This document shows positions 1-9,432 of a stretch of 59,998 bases of DNA, piece by piece (positions within the stretch are counted from its first letter, which is position 1; the number at the start of each line of letters is the position of its first letter). The notes beneath the pieces are model-generated. The model worked only from the letters and a program-made list of their open reading frames with translations, did not search any database and was not told where the DNA came from. The DNA comes from Oscillatoria sp. SIO1A7 (lineage in GTDB: Bacteria; Cyanobacteriota; Cyanobacteriia; Cyanobacteriales; Laspinemataceae). The position numbers and the translations under genes are program-made. The DNA is taken from contig JAAHFN010000040.1 of the NCBI GenBank assembly GCA_010672965.1, positions 1-59,998 of the forward strand, read 5' to 3'.

Positions 1-95
1 GCCCCCGTGCCCGCCCCAGACCAACCGACGCGGCCGGGGCGGGCACGGGGGCACCGCCCCTACAAACTGTGACTGTTTAACCGGATTTGATATTA
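1..95. repeat. Right part of MITE-like element, family M1
   Basis: A GC-rich inverted repeat (GCCCCCGTGCCCGCCCC facing GGGGCGGGCACGGGGGC) is followed by the terminal sequence TTAACCGGATTTGATATTA. The same terminus ends at least four other elements in the window (near 36021, 45350, 49858 and 56711). The left end lies outside the window. It is noncoding. Confidence 0.7.
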
Positions 96-139
96 CCCCC
101 CCACAAGGTCGCCCTAATCTTATAAGCTAAAATCTAAAA

Positions 140-958
140 ATGAGTCCAAAGCCTGGCGATCGCATAACTAAAAATCGCTTTATTTCTGTTGATATTCTGG
201 CTCCCCTAGCAGTAGGAGTCGTAGCATTGCTGGCTTGGGATATATTTGTGCGGGTCACCGAGACTCCTCCCTATATTCTTCCAAGTCCTTGGCTGGTTCT
301 CAAGACCCTTGTCAGCGATAGGGAAGTTCTGTTTCCAGCCCTTACTATCACCCTACAGATAGCGATTGTTGCCTTGATTGCTGCAGTAGTTTCGGGATTG
401 TCTTTCTCAATTCTTTTAGTTCAAAGCAAGTGGATTGAAAGAAGCCTGTTTCCCTATGCAGTAATTCTCCAGACAACGCCACTCAGCGCGATCGCCCCCT
501 TAATTATTATTTGGTTTAAGGGCAACACCTTCGCCGCCTTAGTAGTTTGTGCCTGGATTGTGGCTTTGTTTCCCATGATTTCTAACACTACTACTGGCCT
601 CAACAGCGTCGATCGCAACTTAAGCGACCTATTTCGCCTCTACAAAGCTTCCCGCTGGCAAACCCTGCTCTATCTGCGCTTGCCCAACGCGATGCCCTAT
701 TTTTTGGCAGGCTTGCGCATCAGCGGTGGCTTAGCATTAATCGGCGCAGTGGTGGCGGAATTTGTGGCAGGTACGGGGGGCGCAAAGTCAGGAATTGCTT
801 ACCAAATTCTAATGTCAGGATATAGGCTAGAAGTTCCTCGAATGTTTGCCGCTTTGTTTTTGACTTCGATTTTGGGAGTTACCATCTTTGCCCTACTGAC
901 CGCCTTATCCGAGTTGCTTCTGCGCAACTGGCACGAAAGCGCAACTAAACGGGAATAG
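140..958 (+). CDS. ABC transporter permease, SsuC/TauC type
   Basis: Inner-membrane permease subunit (272 aa) of an importer of the nitrate/sulfonate/taurine or pyrimidine-precursor class. About six hydrophobic segments are visible. Residues about 150-210 carry the cytoplasmic EAA-like loop (S-DLFRLYKASRWQTLLYLRLP), which docks on the ATPase in this family. The length matches the usual 250-280 aa. The ATG at 140 follows the M1 element by about 45 nt. No ATPase or binding-protein gene lies downstream, so the rest of the system must lie to the left of the window or elsewhere. The substrate cannot be told from the sequence. Confidence 0.85.
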   Translation: MSPKPGDRITKNRFISVDILAPLAVGVVALLAWDIFVRVTETPPYILPSPWLVLKTLVSDREVLFPALTITLQIAIVALIAAVVSGLSFSILLVQSKWIERSLFPYAVILQTTPLSAIAPLIIIWFKGNTFAALVVCAWIVALFPMISNTTTGLNSVDRNLSDLFRLYKASRWQTLLYLRLPNAMPYFLAGLRISGGLALIGAVVAEFVAGTGGAKSGIAYQILMSGYRLEVPRMFAALFLTSILGVTIFALLTALSELLLRNWHESATKRE

Positions 959-973
959 CATGGGGGCATTGGA

Positions 974-1291
974 AGTCAAAAGTCAAAAGTCAAAAGTCAA
1001 AAAGTTAAAGGTTAAAGGTTATAGCACTACGCAAATAAGCGCTTGACATTTATAAACGCTCAAACTTCGTCAGATTATACTTTTGACTTTTGACTTTTGA
1101 CTTCCAACTTTTGACTTCCAACTTTTGACTTCCAACTTTTGACTTCCAACTTCCAACTTTTGACTTTTGACTTCCAACTTTTGACTTTGGACTTCCAACT
1201 TTTGACTTTTGACTTTTGACTTTTGACTTTTGACTTTTGACTTTTGACTTTTGACTTTTGACTTTTGACTTTTGACTTTTGACTTCCAATG
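974..1291. repeat. Tandem heptamer-like repeat tract (AAGTCAA/TTTGACT)
   Basis: Short runs of AAGTCAAA (974-1007) are followed by a long tract of TTTTGACTTTTGACTT and TTTTGACTTCCAACTT units from about 1078 to 1291. It has cyanobacterial short-tandem-repeat character. It gives rise to artificial Lys/Ser/Val-rich reading frames, which I do not consider genes. Confidence 0.85.
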
Positions 1292-1318
1292 CCCAATTCT
1301 CCGTTGAAGCTTTTAACT

Positions 1319-2848
1319 TCAAAAAATGCGGGACAAAAAGGTATAAACCAAACGAAATAGAGCCGTAAGCGCGATCGCTCCCAAGCCAGCCAATACAGAA
1401 AACAGCATTGCTGCTGGGGCAGTCAAGCCAACTCGCAAGGGAGCGACAATTATTACAATTGCTAGAGAAACTCCGGCAATAATCGCTAAATCCTGTTTGG
1501 CAATGGCTCGGATAGATTGCGCCCATATTAAAGCCGCGAGAAGCGCCGCCCATATAATAGCGCTGAGTAAAGGGGAGCCAATGGCACTGCTCAGAGCGAT
1601 CGCCAACAAACCCCCTTCAAAACCCGTAAAAGCAGCTCCTCCTAAAATTTCTAATGTCGAGAATGAAGGCCGAGGTGCTGGCTGAGGTACTGGTTTAGAG
1701 GCAGAGCTAGAGGCTGCGATCGGTCCGGGACTCGGTGGTGGAGGTATTGTGGGTTGCCTGGGAGCCGGGGGTGATTGGATACTTGTTGACGGGGAAACAG
1801 GTGGCGGAGAAACTGGCACAGAAGTATTTGGTGGGGGTGGGGAAGTAGTTGGTGGGGAAGTAGCTGGTGGAGATAGCGGCGGTTTTGGAGCTTGGGGCGC
1901 AAGAGCTGCTAAAACTTGTTCTGCCGAGCCGAAGCGATCGCTCGGCGTTGGCAAAAGCATCCGATCTAAAACATCCGCCAGGTTTCCAGAAACCGCGACG
2001 TGATTTTGCCAGTTCCACTCATTACTATAGGAATCAAACAACTCCTGAGTTTCTTTGCCAGTTAAGAGGGTAATGCAAGTTACGGCAAGGGCATAGAGAT
2101 CTGTAGAAGGAAAAACAGTGCGGCCTGCCATTTGTTCGGGTGGAGCAAACCCCATTGAGTAGATACCAGTCGAACTTCCAGATGCAGAGCTGCCTGCCCC
2201 TTGGGCTATCTGTTTTACAGCGCCAAAATCTAGCAAGTACAGGCGACCGGAGGAGCGATCGCGCATAATATTTGAAGGCTTGATATCCCGATGAATCGCA
2301 TCATTTTCGTGGACGAACTTGAGAATTTTGAGAATTTCCAGCAATATCTCCAACACTTCTGGTTCGGAAAACTTGCCTTTTTGCTCCAATTCTTCTTGCA
2401 AGTCCCGGCCATCGATAAATTCTTGAACTATATAGAAAAATTGAGCGGGAACCGAAGATGGCCATCCCGGTGCTTCTAGGGGAAAGAAAGCCAAAAGAAC
2501 CGGTATTTGGGGATGTTGGCTGCCCAGAGAGTCGAGAACTAGGGCTTCAGTATCAAATAATTTTTGTGCGATCGCCAACTGTTCCGGATTTAAATCCCCG
2601 CTGGGTTGGAATTGCTTTACCGCACATTGCCGTAGGGTTGGGGATCGGCGATCGCGTGCTAGAAATGCCGCCCCAAAGCCCCCCTGTCCCAAAAGTCTTT
2701 CAGGTAAATAGCGACCATCTAAAATCAATGGCATCCCACAAGAAGTACAATACTTCTGTGTCACTGTCTTCAAGGTTGCATTGTCGTCCAGATCCCTAAA
2801 GTGGTTTAGCGGTTTAGGGCATCCAGGACGAGTACAGTAAATTTCCAT
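1319..2848 (-). CDS. Serine/threonine protein kinase with N-terminal four-Cys motif and C-terminal membrane region
   Basis: Hanks-type kinase, 509 aa. The N-terminus has a four-cysteine zinc-ribbon-like element (C5, C10, C34, C37), common on cyanobacterial kinases. The kinase domain runs from about residue 47 to 315: glycine loop GQGGFG, lysine in AVKQF, catalytic loop HRDIKPSN, DFG, and PPEQ as the APE equivalent. A Pro/Ser-rich linker (about 320-395) leads to a hydrophobic C-terminal 110 residues with probably three or four membrane spans. It is therefore a membrane-anchored kinase with a cytosolic catalytic domain. Substrate and signal are unknown. The gene stands alone, flanked by repeat tracts on both sides. 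Confidence 0.9.
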   Translation of the reverse strand: MEIYCTRPGCPKPLNHFRDLDDNATLKTVTQKYCTSCGMPLILDGRYLPERLLGQGGFGAAFLARDRRSPTLRQCAVKQFQPSGDLNPEQLAIAQKLFDTEALVLDSLGSQHPQIPVLLAFFPLEAPGWPSSVPAQFFYIVQEFIDGRDLQEELEQKGKFSEPEVLEILLEILKILKFVHENDAIHRDIKPSNIMRDRSSGRLYLLDFGAVKQIAQGAGSSASGSSTGIYSMGFAPPEQMAGRTVFPSTDLYALAVTCITLLTGKETQELFDSYSNEWNWQNHVAVSGNLADVLDRMLLPTPSDRFGSAEQVLAALAPQAPKPPLSPPATSPPTTSPPPPNTSVPVSPPPVSPSTSIQSPPAPRQPTIPPPPSPGPIAASSSASKPVPQPAPRPSFSTLEILGGAAFTGFEGGLLAIALSSAIGSPLLSAIIWAALLAALIWAQSIRAIAKQDLAIIAGVSLAIVIIVAPLRVGLTAPAAMLFSVLAGLGAIALTALFRLVYTFLSRIF

Positions 2849-2877
2849 AATTACTATTCTTTATTTTTCACAAACAT

Positions 2878-3020
2878 ACTTTCGCAACCATACGCAACCA
2901 TCCCTTCGCAACCATCCCTTCGCAACCATCCCTTCGCAACTATCCCTTCGCAACTATCCTTTTGCAACCATACGCAACCATCCCTTCACAACGCTTCACA
3001 ACCATTTTTCCGCAACGCTT
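2878..3020. repeat. Tandem repeat CGCAACCATCCCTT
   Basis: About ten imperfect copies of a 14-15 bp unit (CTTCGCAACCATCC and variants) lie directly upstream of the kinase start and downstream of the LysR gene. No coding or structural role is visible. Confidence 0.8.
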
Positions 3021-3109
3021 CCCGAACTCTTTGTTTTTTTGCCCAAGAGCCAGCGAGCTAATCTTGCGCTCCTTCCCAATTTTCTGATAGTTATCTATTT
3101 TTTACAGCC

Positions 3110-4165
3110 TTACTTTTTCTTAGATTTTGGTGCAGCAGCCTCTAATGACTTTTCCTCTATTTTATTAAATTCTTCAAGTTCTCCTATATCCTCAATTTCG
3201 GTCACTTTTTGCAGGTTATTGTCTCGTTCTGAATAGCGCCAACCCAGGGTCGAAAACTGGGGCATAATTTCTCTACTAAAAGCCTCTGCTGCTTTCGGCT
3301 GATAGCAATTAGGATTTACAATCGTCCAGAGTATGCGCTTAACCACCACTCCTTCTATAGTAGCGCGGTGCAGCATGGCCATATTCACTTCTTTTTCTAT
3401 CGCCGAACTCGATACAAAAGCAGCGCCCAAGCCCGCCTGCACTGCATTTTTAATAGCTTCAATCGAGTTCAGTTCCATTTCTACTTTTAGGAGGCGCGTA
3501 TCAATATTGTACAGGGATAGAACTTTGTCAATCATCTTGCGGATAGTTGATTGAGAATCTAAGGCGATAAATTGTAGTTCGTAAAGGTTTTCTTTTTGGA
3601 TTGTTCCCAGTTTAGCGAGGGGATGGGAGACTGGCAGTATTAGAGCTAACTCATCTTCTGCATAGGGTTTAACTTCTAAGGATTCTTTGAGTTCTAGGGG
3701 AACTTCTCCCCCGACAATGGCTAAGTCGATTTGTCCGTTGGCCACGCTCCAAGCAGTGCGACGGGTGGAATGAACGTGTAGTTGCACTGCTACATCGGGA
3801 TATTTATCGCGAAAAAGTCCAATCATACGGGGCAACAGATAAGTACCCGTTGTCTGAGAAGCCCCGACAATCAAACTGCCCCCTTGGAGATTTTGTAGGT
3901 CTTCTAGCGCTCTACGGGTTTCCTGACATAGGCTGAGAATTTTTTCGCTGTAGTTCAGCAGAAGCTGGCCCGCTTGAGTCAGTTGCGCTTTTCGGCCCGC
4001 TCTGTTAAATAAAGGCACCTCTAGCTGCCGCTCCAAGTTTTGTATTTGCAGGCTGATTGCAGGCTGGGAGACAAATAGACTATCAGCAGCGCGTTTGAAA
4101 CTTCCCTCGGCGGCGATCGCTTTGAGAATGCGTAACTGATCTAAGGAGAAAGGAACGTCGGACAT
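3110..4165 (-). CDS. rbcR: LysR-family regulator, RbcR type
   Basis: LysR-type transcriptional regulator, 351 aa. The N-terminal winged helix-turn-helix is at about residues 8-65 ([31 protein letters not shown]), followed by the periplasmic-binding-like effector domain. Sequence and length resemble the cyanobacterial/plastid RbcR (Ycf30) group that controls RuBisCO and CO2-related genes. It sits upstream of an NnrU-like gene and ndhF/ndhD on the opposite strand, an arrangement I recall from other cyanobacteria. The C-terminus ends in a lysine-rich tail (PKSKKK). RbcR versus the related NdhR/CmpR paralogues is inferred from similarity, not tested. Confidence 0.8.
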   Translation of the reverse strand: MSDVPFSLDQLRILKAIAAEGSFKRAADSLFVSQPAISLQIQNLERQLEVPLFNRAGRKAQLTQAGQLLLNYSEKILSLCQETRRALEDLQNLQGGSLIVGASQTTGTYLLPRMIGLFRDKYPDVAVQLHVHSTRRTAWSVANGQIDLAIVGGEVPLELKESLEVKPYAEDELALILPVSHPLAKLGTIQKENLYELQFIALDSQSTIRKMIDKVLSLYNIDTRLLKVEMELNSIEAIKNAVQAGLGAAFVSSSAIEKEVNMAMLHRATIEGVVVKRILWTIVNPNCYQPKAAEAFSREIMPQFSTLGWRYSERDNNLQKVTEIEDIGELEEFNKIEEKSLEAAAPKSKKK

Positions 4166-4854
4166 ACTATATACACCTGAAAGGGGCGAATGAAAAGACG
4201 CGATATCTTGCGGTTATTGGACCGCTTGGCAACAGCTAGGGGGAAAACGGGAGCGATCGCCTGTGGACGGGGTCGCGATTTCGCTTGGCTCGGGACTTAG
4301 GCACGGGGGCGCTATTCGTAGGGTGCTACTTGCGCACCAGATACTGCATATAGACTTAGACCTATACTTTGCATAAGTCCTGTGGCTGCGGGGTGGCCAA
4401 CCCTGGCTAAGGCGATCGCCTCTCCAGGATAATTTATTTATCTGTTGGCAAGACAATATTTGCCAACATTGGGCCGCCCTAATTCTAGCACTCTATATGC
4501 CCATACTTTTCCCTGTCTGTGGGCAAGTCTATTGCTGTTACAAAATTTTACATAAATCTTAGCAAAACTTATGGTCGGCCGTGATAAATAGGGAATGGGG
4601 GCTTGGAGGAAGTTCTTAGCTTGAGAGTTCTTAGCTTGAGAGGTTTAGCTGTATGTGCAATGGGCTTTTGCATTTGTTTAAGTCCTTGGATACCAAAAAG
4701 CCAAGAACATTACCTTTTGGGTTATGTAGAAAACACGCCAGCACTATTCCAAATTACATACAAAGCATATTAATTTAAGGCTGAAAATTTATAACTTTTC
4801 CAATTCCCAATTCCCTCCCGATCCCCAACGTTTGGACTAATTACCCCATTTCAG
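4166..4854. other. Intergenic region between rbcR and NnrU-like gene
   Basis: About 690 bp separates two divergent genes, so it must hold the promoters of both. HIP1 sites are present. I see no convincing ORF; the short frame at 4214-4456 has no recognisable features. I could not define an operator by eye. Confidence 0.6.
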
Positions 4855-5568
4855 ATGCTGTACGACTGGTTGACAAAAAGCCATTTTATAATGCTAGGGC
4901 TGTTGTTGGCATTTGCGATCGCCCACAGTGGCTTAGCAGCACTTCGACCCAAAGGCGAACAAATTATCGGAGCCAGACTCTACCGAATCCTATTTGCTTT
5001 GGTCAGTCTGCCTTTGGCGCTAATTTTGATTATCTACTTCTTCAACCATCGCTATGATGGGTTGCAGCTATGGCAATTACAAGGAGTGCCAGCAGTTAAA
5101 CCGATAGTATGGACTCTCTCGGCGATTTCTTTCCTGTTTCTTTATCCCGCTACCTTTAATCTGCTGGAAATTGCTGCTATTACCAAGCCAGAAGTTCATC
5201 TGTACGAAACGGGGATTATTCGTATCAGCCGCCATCCGCAATTGGTAGGTCAAATAATTTGGTGCGTAGCTCATACCCTTTGGATAGGCACGACTTTTAC
5301 CCTGGCGACCTCCATTGGCTTAGTGCTGCATCATCTTTTTGGCGCGTGGCATGGCGATCGCCGCTGGATAGCTCGTTACGGCTCTGCCTTTGAAGCGGTC
5401 AAAGCTCGCACCTCAGTCATCCCTTTTCTGGCCATATTGCAAAAACGACAAACCTTAGAATTGAGAGAATTTCTCCGCCCTTCCTACTTGGGCGTTACCA
5501 TTTTCGTCCTTGCCCTGTGGTGGTCTCATCCTGTCTTGATGCGAGCTACAGCCAGCGTCAGTTGGTGA
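4855..5568 (+). CDS. NnrU-family membrane protein (Z-ISO-like)
   Basis: Polytopic membrane protein of 237 aa with about six hydrophobic segments. It carries the NnrU-type motifs with conserved histidines (RISRHPQLVGQIIW, HHLFGAWHGDRRW). The family includes bacterial NnrU and plant 15-cis-zeta-carotene isomerase (Z-ISO), a heme-dependent enzyme of carotenoid synthesis in plastid membranes. A role in carotenoid isomerisation is therefore possible but unproven here. It is followed by a thioredoxin gene 163 nt downstream. Confidence 0.8.
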   Translation: MLYDWLTKSHFIMLGLLLAFAIAHSGLAALRPKGEQIIGARLYRILFALVSLPLALILIIYFFNHRYDGLQLWQLQGVPAVKPIVWTLSAISFLFLYPATFNLLEIAAITKPEVHLYETGIIRISRHPQLVGQIIWCVAHTLWIGTTFTLATSIGLVLHHLFGAWHGDRRWIARYGSAFEAVKARTSVIPFLAILQKRQTLELREFLRPSYLGVTIFVLALWWSHPVLMRATASVSW

Positions 5569-5731
5569 CGGGTAATAAAAGCTTGTATTATTTGTTGGTA
5601 ATTAGTAATTGTTCGCTTTTGCAAAGGAAAAAAAACCAATCGTCAACCAAAAATAACTAGCGCGACGATCCCAAACCGATGTAGCATGATCCCAGACTAA
5701 ATCGAAACAGCGATTAAATTTTCGAGGTATA

Positions 5732-6118
5732 ATGTTGTCTGTCAGCGAGCGGACTTTTGCAAAAGAAGTTTTAGAAGCTGCCACCCCGGTTATGGTCCAC
5801 TTTTGGGCACCTTGGTGTGGTTTGTGCAAGATCGTAGAGCCAATCTTAAAAAGATTTCAGCAAGAAAAAGGGGGGCAAATCAAAGTGGTTAGCTTTGATG
5901 CCGATCTCAGTTTGAAACTGGCTTTCACATATAAACTTAACAAGTTGCCGACCTTAATTTTATTTGAGGGGGGCCAAGTAAAAGATAGGATTGAAGGATT
6001 CCAAAGCCGCGAGGACCTACAGAGGCAATTGCAATCCCTAATTGAGTTGAAACCGATCGATCAAAAGCAAGAGGTGCAGAAACAAGAGGTAGCAGTTTCA
6101 GCGATTAGACCTCGATAA
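5732..6118 (+). CDS. trxC: Thioredoxin, TrxC-like (WCGLCK active site)
   Basis: Thioredoxin-fold protein of 128 aa. The redox motif is WCGLCK instead of the classical WCGPCK, in the context FWAPWCGLCKIVEP. The cis-proline region (KLNKLPTLILFEGGQ) is intact. A leucine at this position is, as I recall, typical of a cyanobacteria-specific thioredoxin group called TrxC, which is poorly active in standard insulin assays. The C-terminus has a short Lys/Gln/Glu tail. It is cytosolic and would act as a dithiol-disulfide reductase or regulator; partners are not visible from context. Confidence 0.85.
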   Translation: MLSVSERTFAKEVLEAATPVMVHFWAPWCGLCKIVEPILKRFQQEKGGQIKVVSFDADLSLKLAFTYKLNKLPTLILFEGGQVKDRIEGFQSREDLQRQLQSLIELKPIDQKQEVQKQEVAVSAIRPR

Positions 6119-6140
6119 AATCCGAAACATTCTAATTTTG

Positions 6141-6388
6141 TATAATGGGTTAAAGTGAAAAGCTAGCTTTTTACTTCAACCCTCCAAACATCAAAATTGA
6201 AATGCACGCAAAAAATTTCAAGAGGAGCAACCCAATGGAGGAGAAAACATTTTAATTTACAGACCAGCTCTGTTTATGGCCTGCAACCTTGCTTTACCTG
6301 AATTTCACCAAACTTCAACAGATAAACTGCATTCAAAAAAAGCAAGCTTAGGAATCCCGCCCAAGTTACTCTGGGCGGTTTTTTTAGC
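6141..6388 (+). ncRNA. Candidate small transcript with 17-codon ORF and terminator
   Basis: A TATAAT box at 6141-6146 is followed by a hairpin-forming segment (AAAAGCTAGCTTTTT, about 6158-6172), then a short hairpin TTGAAAT/ATTTCAA (about 6197-6220). A 17-codon ORF starts at ATG 6202 (MHAKNFKRSNPMEEKTF). It contains an internal ATG at 6235 preceded by AGAGGAG. The unit ends in a strong terminator at 6358-6386. The -35 region is weak. It could be a regulatory RNA, a small-protein mRNA, or the distal part of the trxC transcript. Confidence 0.45.
6358..6386 (+). terminator. Rho-independent terminator
   Basis: Stem CCGCCCA / TGGGCGG with an 8-nt loop, followed directly by seven T. It is the best intrinsic terminator in this part of the window and closes the trxC/small-transcript unit. 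Confidence 0.85.
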
Positions 6389-6416
6389 GATCGGCTGGCA
6401 ATAAATTAACTGTTTT

Positions 6417-6511
6417 AGGACTTACTTACGCATTGACTCTATATGTGGTAGGGGTCAACGGCCGTTGACCCCTACGGATGGTATTGGACGATTTCTTTTG
6501 CGTAAGTCTTG
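6417..6511. repeat. MITE-like element, family M2
   Basis: Terminal inverted repeats AGGACTTACTTACGCA and TGCGTAAGTCTT bracket a GC-rich core palindrome (GGGGTCAACGGCCGTTGACCCC). The same termini recur at 6580, 11491, 14720, 36568 and 49857. Confidence 0.8.
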
Positions 6512-6579
6512 TGTTTATTTAGGGAGCGATCGCTCCCCCTACATGGCTTTGGCACATTAAAATCCTCGGTTATTGCAAT

Positions 6580-6669
6580 AGGACTTACGCAGAATTGGAA
6601 ATATAACCCTAAATGTAGGGGCGATCGCGCGAAATCGCCCCTACACATATAGAGGTAATGCGTAAGTAC
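6580..6669. repeat. MITE-like element, family M2
   Basis: Left end AGGACTTACGCA, right end TGCGTAAGTA, with a core containing TAGGGGCGATCGCGC facing CGCCCCTA. It lies upstream of ndhF in noncoding DNA. Confidence 0.75.
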
Positions 6670-6700
6670 CGTGCAAAAGTCCCCGGAGCCAGAAACCCCC

Positions 6701-6732
6701 AGAAACCCGGTTTTTCAAAAAACCGGGTTTCT
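6701..6732. repeat. Hairpin of the AGAAACCCGGTTT family
   Basis: AGAAACCCGGTTTTTC followed by AAAAAACCGGGTTTCT forms a near-perfect hairpin. Related hairpins are at 17525, 45169 and 57057-57105. Confidence 0.75.
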
Positions 6733-6943
6733 CGCCTAACTGCTGAAAGCTGACTGCTGACAGCTAACTGCTTACCGCGCTATAACTTCTAATATTTGCT
6801 AACATCCAGTTGAATTTTAGGTAGCGAGACAACTGTCTATAATTAAGAGTCAAATGTCTAAAACCAATCTTCTGGTTTTAAACGTGTCAAAATCAAAGCT
6901 CTTGTGTAAACATTAAGTAAAAACTCCTAGATAGGCATCAGTG

Positions 6944-9052
6944 ATGGAATTGCTCTATGAATATGCCTGGTTGATTCCAGTCTTGCCATTAGCAGGTGCA
7001 ATGGCGATCGGCTTGGGCTTGATTTCATATAACAAAGCGACCAACAATCTGCGGCAATTAAGCGCGCTGTTTGTGGTTTCTCTTCTGGGAGCCTCAATGG
7101 TCTTGTCCTTTGGTTTGCTGTGGAGCCAAATTCAAGGCCACCCACCCTACACCTATTTGTTTGAGTGGGCCGCTGCAGGCGACTTTCACCTCTCGATGGG
7201 CTACACAATAGACCACTTGACCTCCCTGATGCTGGCGATCGTGACCACCGTTGCCCTTCTGGTAATGGTCTATACCGATGGCTACATGGCCCACGACCCT
7301 GGATATGTACGCTTCTATGCCTACCTGAGCATATTTAGCGCCTCCATGTTGGGTTTGGTTCTCTCTCCCAACTTGGTGCAAATTTACATCTTCTGGGAAC
7401 TGGTCGGGATGTGTTCCTACTTACTGGTCGGTTTCTGGTACGATCGCAGCCCCGCAGCAGATGCCTGCCAGAAAGCATTTGTAACCAACCGGGTCGGTGA
7501 CTTCGGCCTCTTGCTGGGAATGCTCGGACTATACTGGGCCACCGGCACCTTTGAGTTTGAGTTGATGGGCGAAAGACTCCAAGAACTGGTAGAATCCGGC
7601 GCTTTAGCCAGCGGCTTGGCCGTTGTTTTTGCTATCTTGGTTTTTCTTGGCCCTGTCGCAAAATCAGCTCAATTTCCCTTGCATGTCTGGCTTCCAGATG
7701 CAATGGAAGGTCCTACACCAATTTCGGCTCTCATCCACGCAGCCACGATGGTAGCCGCTGGCGTCTTCCTCGTTGCTCGGATGTATCCCGTATTCGAGAA
7801 CGTTCCGATCGCAATGACCGTGATTGCCTGGACTGGATGCTTTACTGCATTTCTGGGCGCAACCATTGCCATCACCCAAAATGACATCAAAAAAGGTCTA
7901 GCCTACTCGACCATATCCCAACTTGGCTATATGACAATGGCAATGGGAGTAGGAGCCTACAGCGCTGGCCTCTTTCACCTGATGACCCACGCTTACTTCA
8001 AAGCGATGCTGTTCCTCGGTTCGGGCTCGGTGATTCACAGCATGGAAGCAGTAGTAGGTCACAACCCAGTGCTAGCTCAGGATATGCGGCTGATGGGGGG
8101 ATTGCGCAAGTACATGCCCATCACCGCTTTTACCTTTTTGATTGGCACTTTGGCGATCTGCGGGATTCCTCCTTTTGCTGGTTTCTGGTCGAAAGATGAA
8201 ATCCTCGGTTCTACCTTCGCAGTTAATCCTGCCATGTGGGCAGTGGGCTGGTTAACTGCTGGACTGACGGCTTTTTATATGTTCCGAATGTACTTCTCCA
8301 CTTTTGAAGGTGGCTTCCGGGGCAATGAAACCGAGATTCGCCAAGAACTGCTGCAAACCGCTACAGCAGGAGAACCAGCCCTTCCTTTTGGGCCAGGTGC
8401 TATGGGAGTCGGGGAATTGGAACATAGCCAGGATATTCATCACGAATCCAGTCATGGGTCTAGCCATGAATCTGGTCATGGATCCGACGGGCATAGCGAA
8501 TATCCCCACGAATCCCCAGCAACAATGACTTTCGCATTGATGGTCTTAGCAGTGCCTTCGGTTTTGATTGGCTTGGTAGGCACGCCTTTTGCCAACTACT
8601 TTGAGGAATTTATTCATCCGCCCAGCGAAACCCTCGCAGTAGCGATCGAACACGCCGAGGAATTTGACTTGACGGAATTCCTGATTATGGGTGGTTCTTC
8701 TGTAGGGATCGCTTTGGTGGGAATTAGTCTGGCTTATTTAATGTATATGAGCCGCAAGATAGACCCGAAAGCGATCGCGCAGAAAATTCAGCCCCTATAC
8801 CAGTTTTCCCTCAACAAGTGGTACTTAGATGACATCAATGAAGTCCTTTTCGTCAAAGGTTGCCGCCGGCTAGCCCGACAGGTAATGGAAGTGGACTACC
8901 GAGTCGTCGATGGGGCTGTGAATTTTACCGGCTTTATGGCGGTCGTCACTGGCGAAGGTTTGAAATACTTCGAGAACGGACGCGCTCAATTCTACGCTCT
9001 GATAGTGTTTGTAGCCGTTCTGGGATTAGTCATTATCTCTGGCATTAGCTAG
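6944..9052 (+). CDS. ndhF: NAD(P)H dehydrogenase subunit NdhF (NDH-1 subunit 5)
   Basis: Large membrane antiporter-like subunit of the photosynthetic NDH-1 complex, 702 aa from ATG 6944. A GTG directly before it at 6941 is in frame but less likely, since relatives start MELLYEYAWLIPVLPL. It contributes to plastoquinone reduction by reduced ferredoxin and to proton pumping in thylakoids. Antiporter motifs are clear (FWELVGMCSYLLVGFW, HVWLPDAMEGPTPISALIHA, YSTISQLGYM). A histidine/serine-rich hydrophilic insert lies at about residues 490-525. The C-terminus has the long amphipathic region typical of NdhF. ndhD follows 380 nt downstream. Confidence 0.96.
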   Translation: MELLYEYAWLIPVLPLAGAMAIGLGLISYNKATNNLRQLSALFVVSLLGASMVLSFGLLWSQIQGHPPYTYLFEWAAAGDFHLSMGYTIDHLTSLMLAIVTTVALLVMVYTDGYMAHDPGYVRFYAYLSIFSASMLGLVLSPNLVQIYIFWELVGMCSYLLVGFWYDRSPAADACQKAFVTNRVGDFGLLLGMLGLYWATGTFEFELMGERLQELVESGALASGLAVVFAILVFLGPVAKSAQFPLHVWLPDAMEGPTPISALIHAATMVAAGVFLVARMYPVFENVPIAMTVIAWTGCFTAFLGATIAITQNDIKKGLAYSTISQLGYMTMAMGVGAYSAGLFHLMTHAYFKAMLFLGSGSVIHSMEAVVGHNPVLAQDMRLMGGLRKYMPITAFTFLIGTLAICGIPPFAGFWSKDEILGSTFAVNPAMWAVGWLTAGLTAFYMFRMYFSTFEGGFRGNETEIRQELLQTATAGEPALPFGPGAMGVGELEHSQDIHHESSHGSSHESGHGSDGHSEYPHESPATMTFALMVLAVPSVLIGLVGTPFANYFEEFIHPPSETLAVAIEHAEEFDLTEFLIMGGSSVGIALVGISLAYLMYMSRKIDPKAIAQKIQPLYQFSLNKWYLDDINEVLFVKGCRRLARQVMEVDYRVVDGAVNFTGFMAVVTGEGLKYFENGRAQFYALIVFVAVLGLVIISGIS

Positions 9053-9262
9053 GGTGTGGGGTCTGGGGTGTGGGGTGTAGGGAAACTTCATATTCCCAAC
9101 CTCTTACGGGAGCTGGAAAGCCCTACGGGAAGGTAGGTTTTAACCGAAACCCGAATGCACCAATGTGGTGAATAAACCTCATAATCAACACCCTAGGCAT
9201 TAGCTAAAAAAATTAAGAAATAAGAATAAAGAATTGTTTTTGGTATATCCAATCTTTATTCT

Positions 9263-9393
9263 TATAGCGGTTCTCAAATTGATGTGAAGTTTCTGGGGCG
9301 AAGCATCCCAATAAGTAAATTACCCTTCTACAGCGGAGATAATTGCTCTTGTTGCTGTCGCCCCTACATTACACTTATTTGAGAAAAGCTATA
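9263..9393. repeat. MITE-like element, family M3
   Basis: Terminal inverted repeats TATAGCGGTTCTCAAAT and ATTTGAGAAAAGCTATA enclose a core with GGGGCGAAGCATCCC facing GCTGTCGCCCCTAC. A second copy is at 45829-45967. It lies between ndhF and ndhD. Confidence 0.8.
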
Positions 9394-9432
9394 TTTCTGA
9401 ATTGTCAATTGAAATTCTAAACCATCCTGAAA

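Noticed and set aside
1050-1553. Long Lys/Ser/Val-rich frames near 1.1-1.5 kb
   Set aside because: They are translations of the TTTGACTT tandem repeat and of the antisense of the kinase gene; periodic codons, no promoter or homology.
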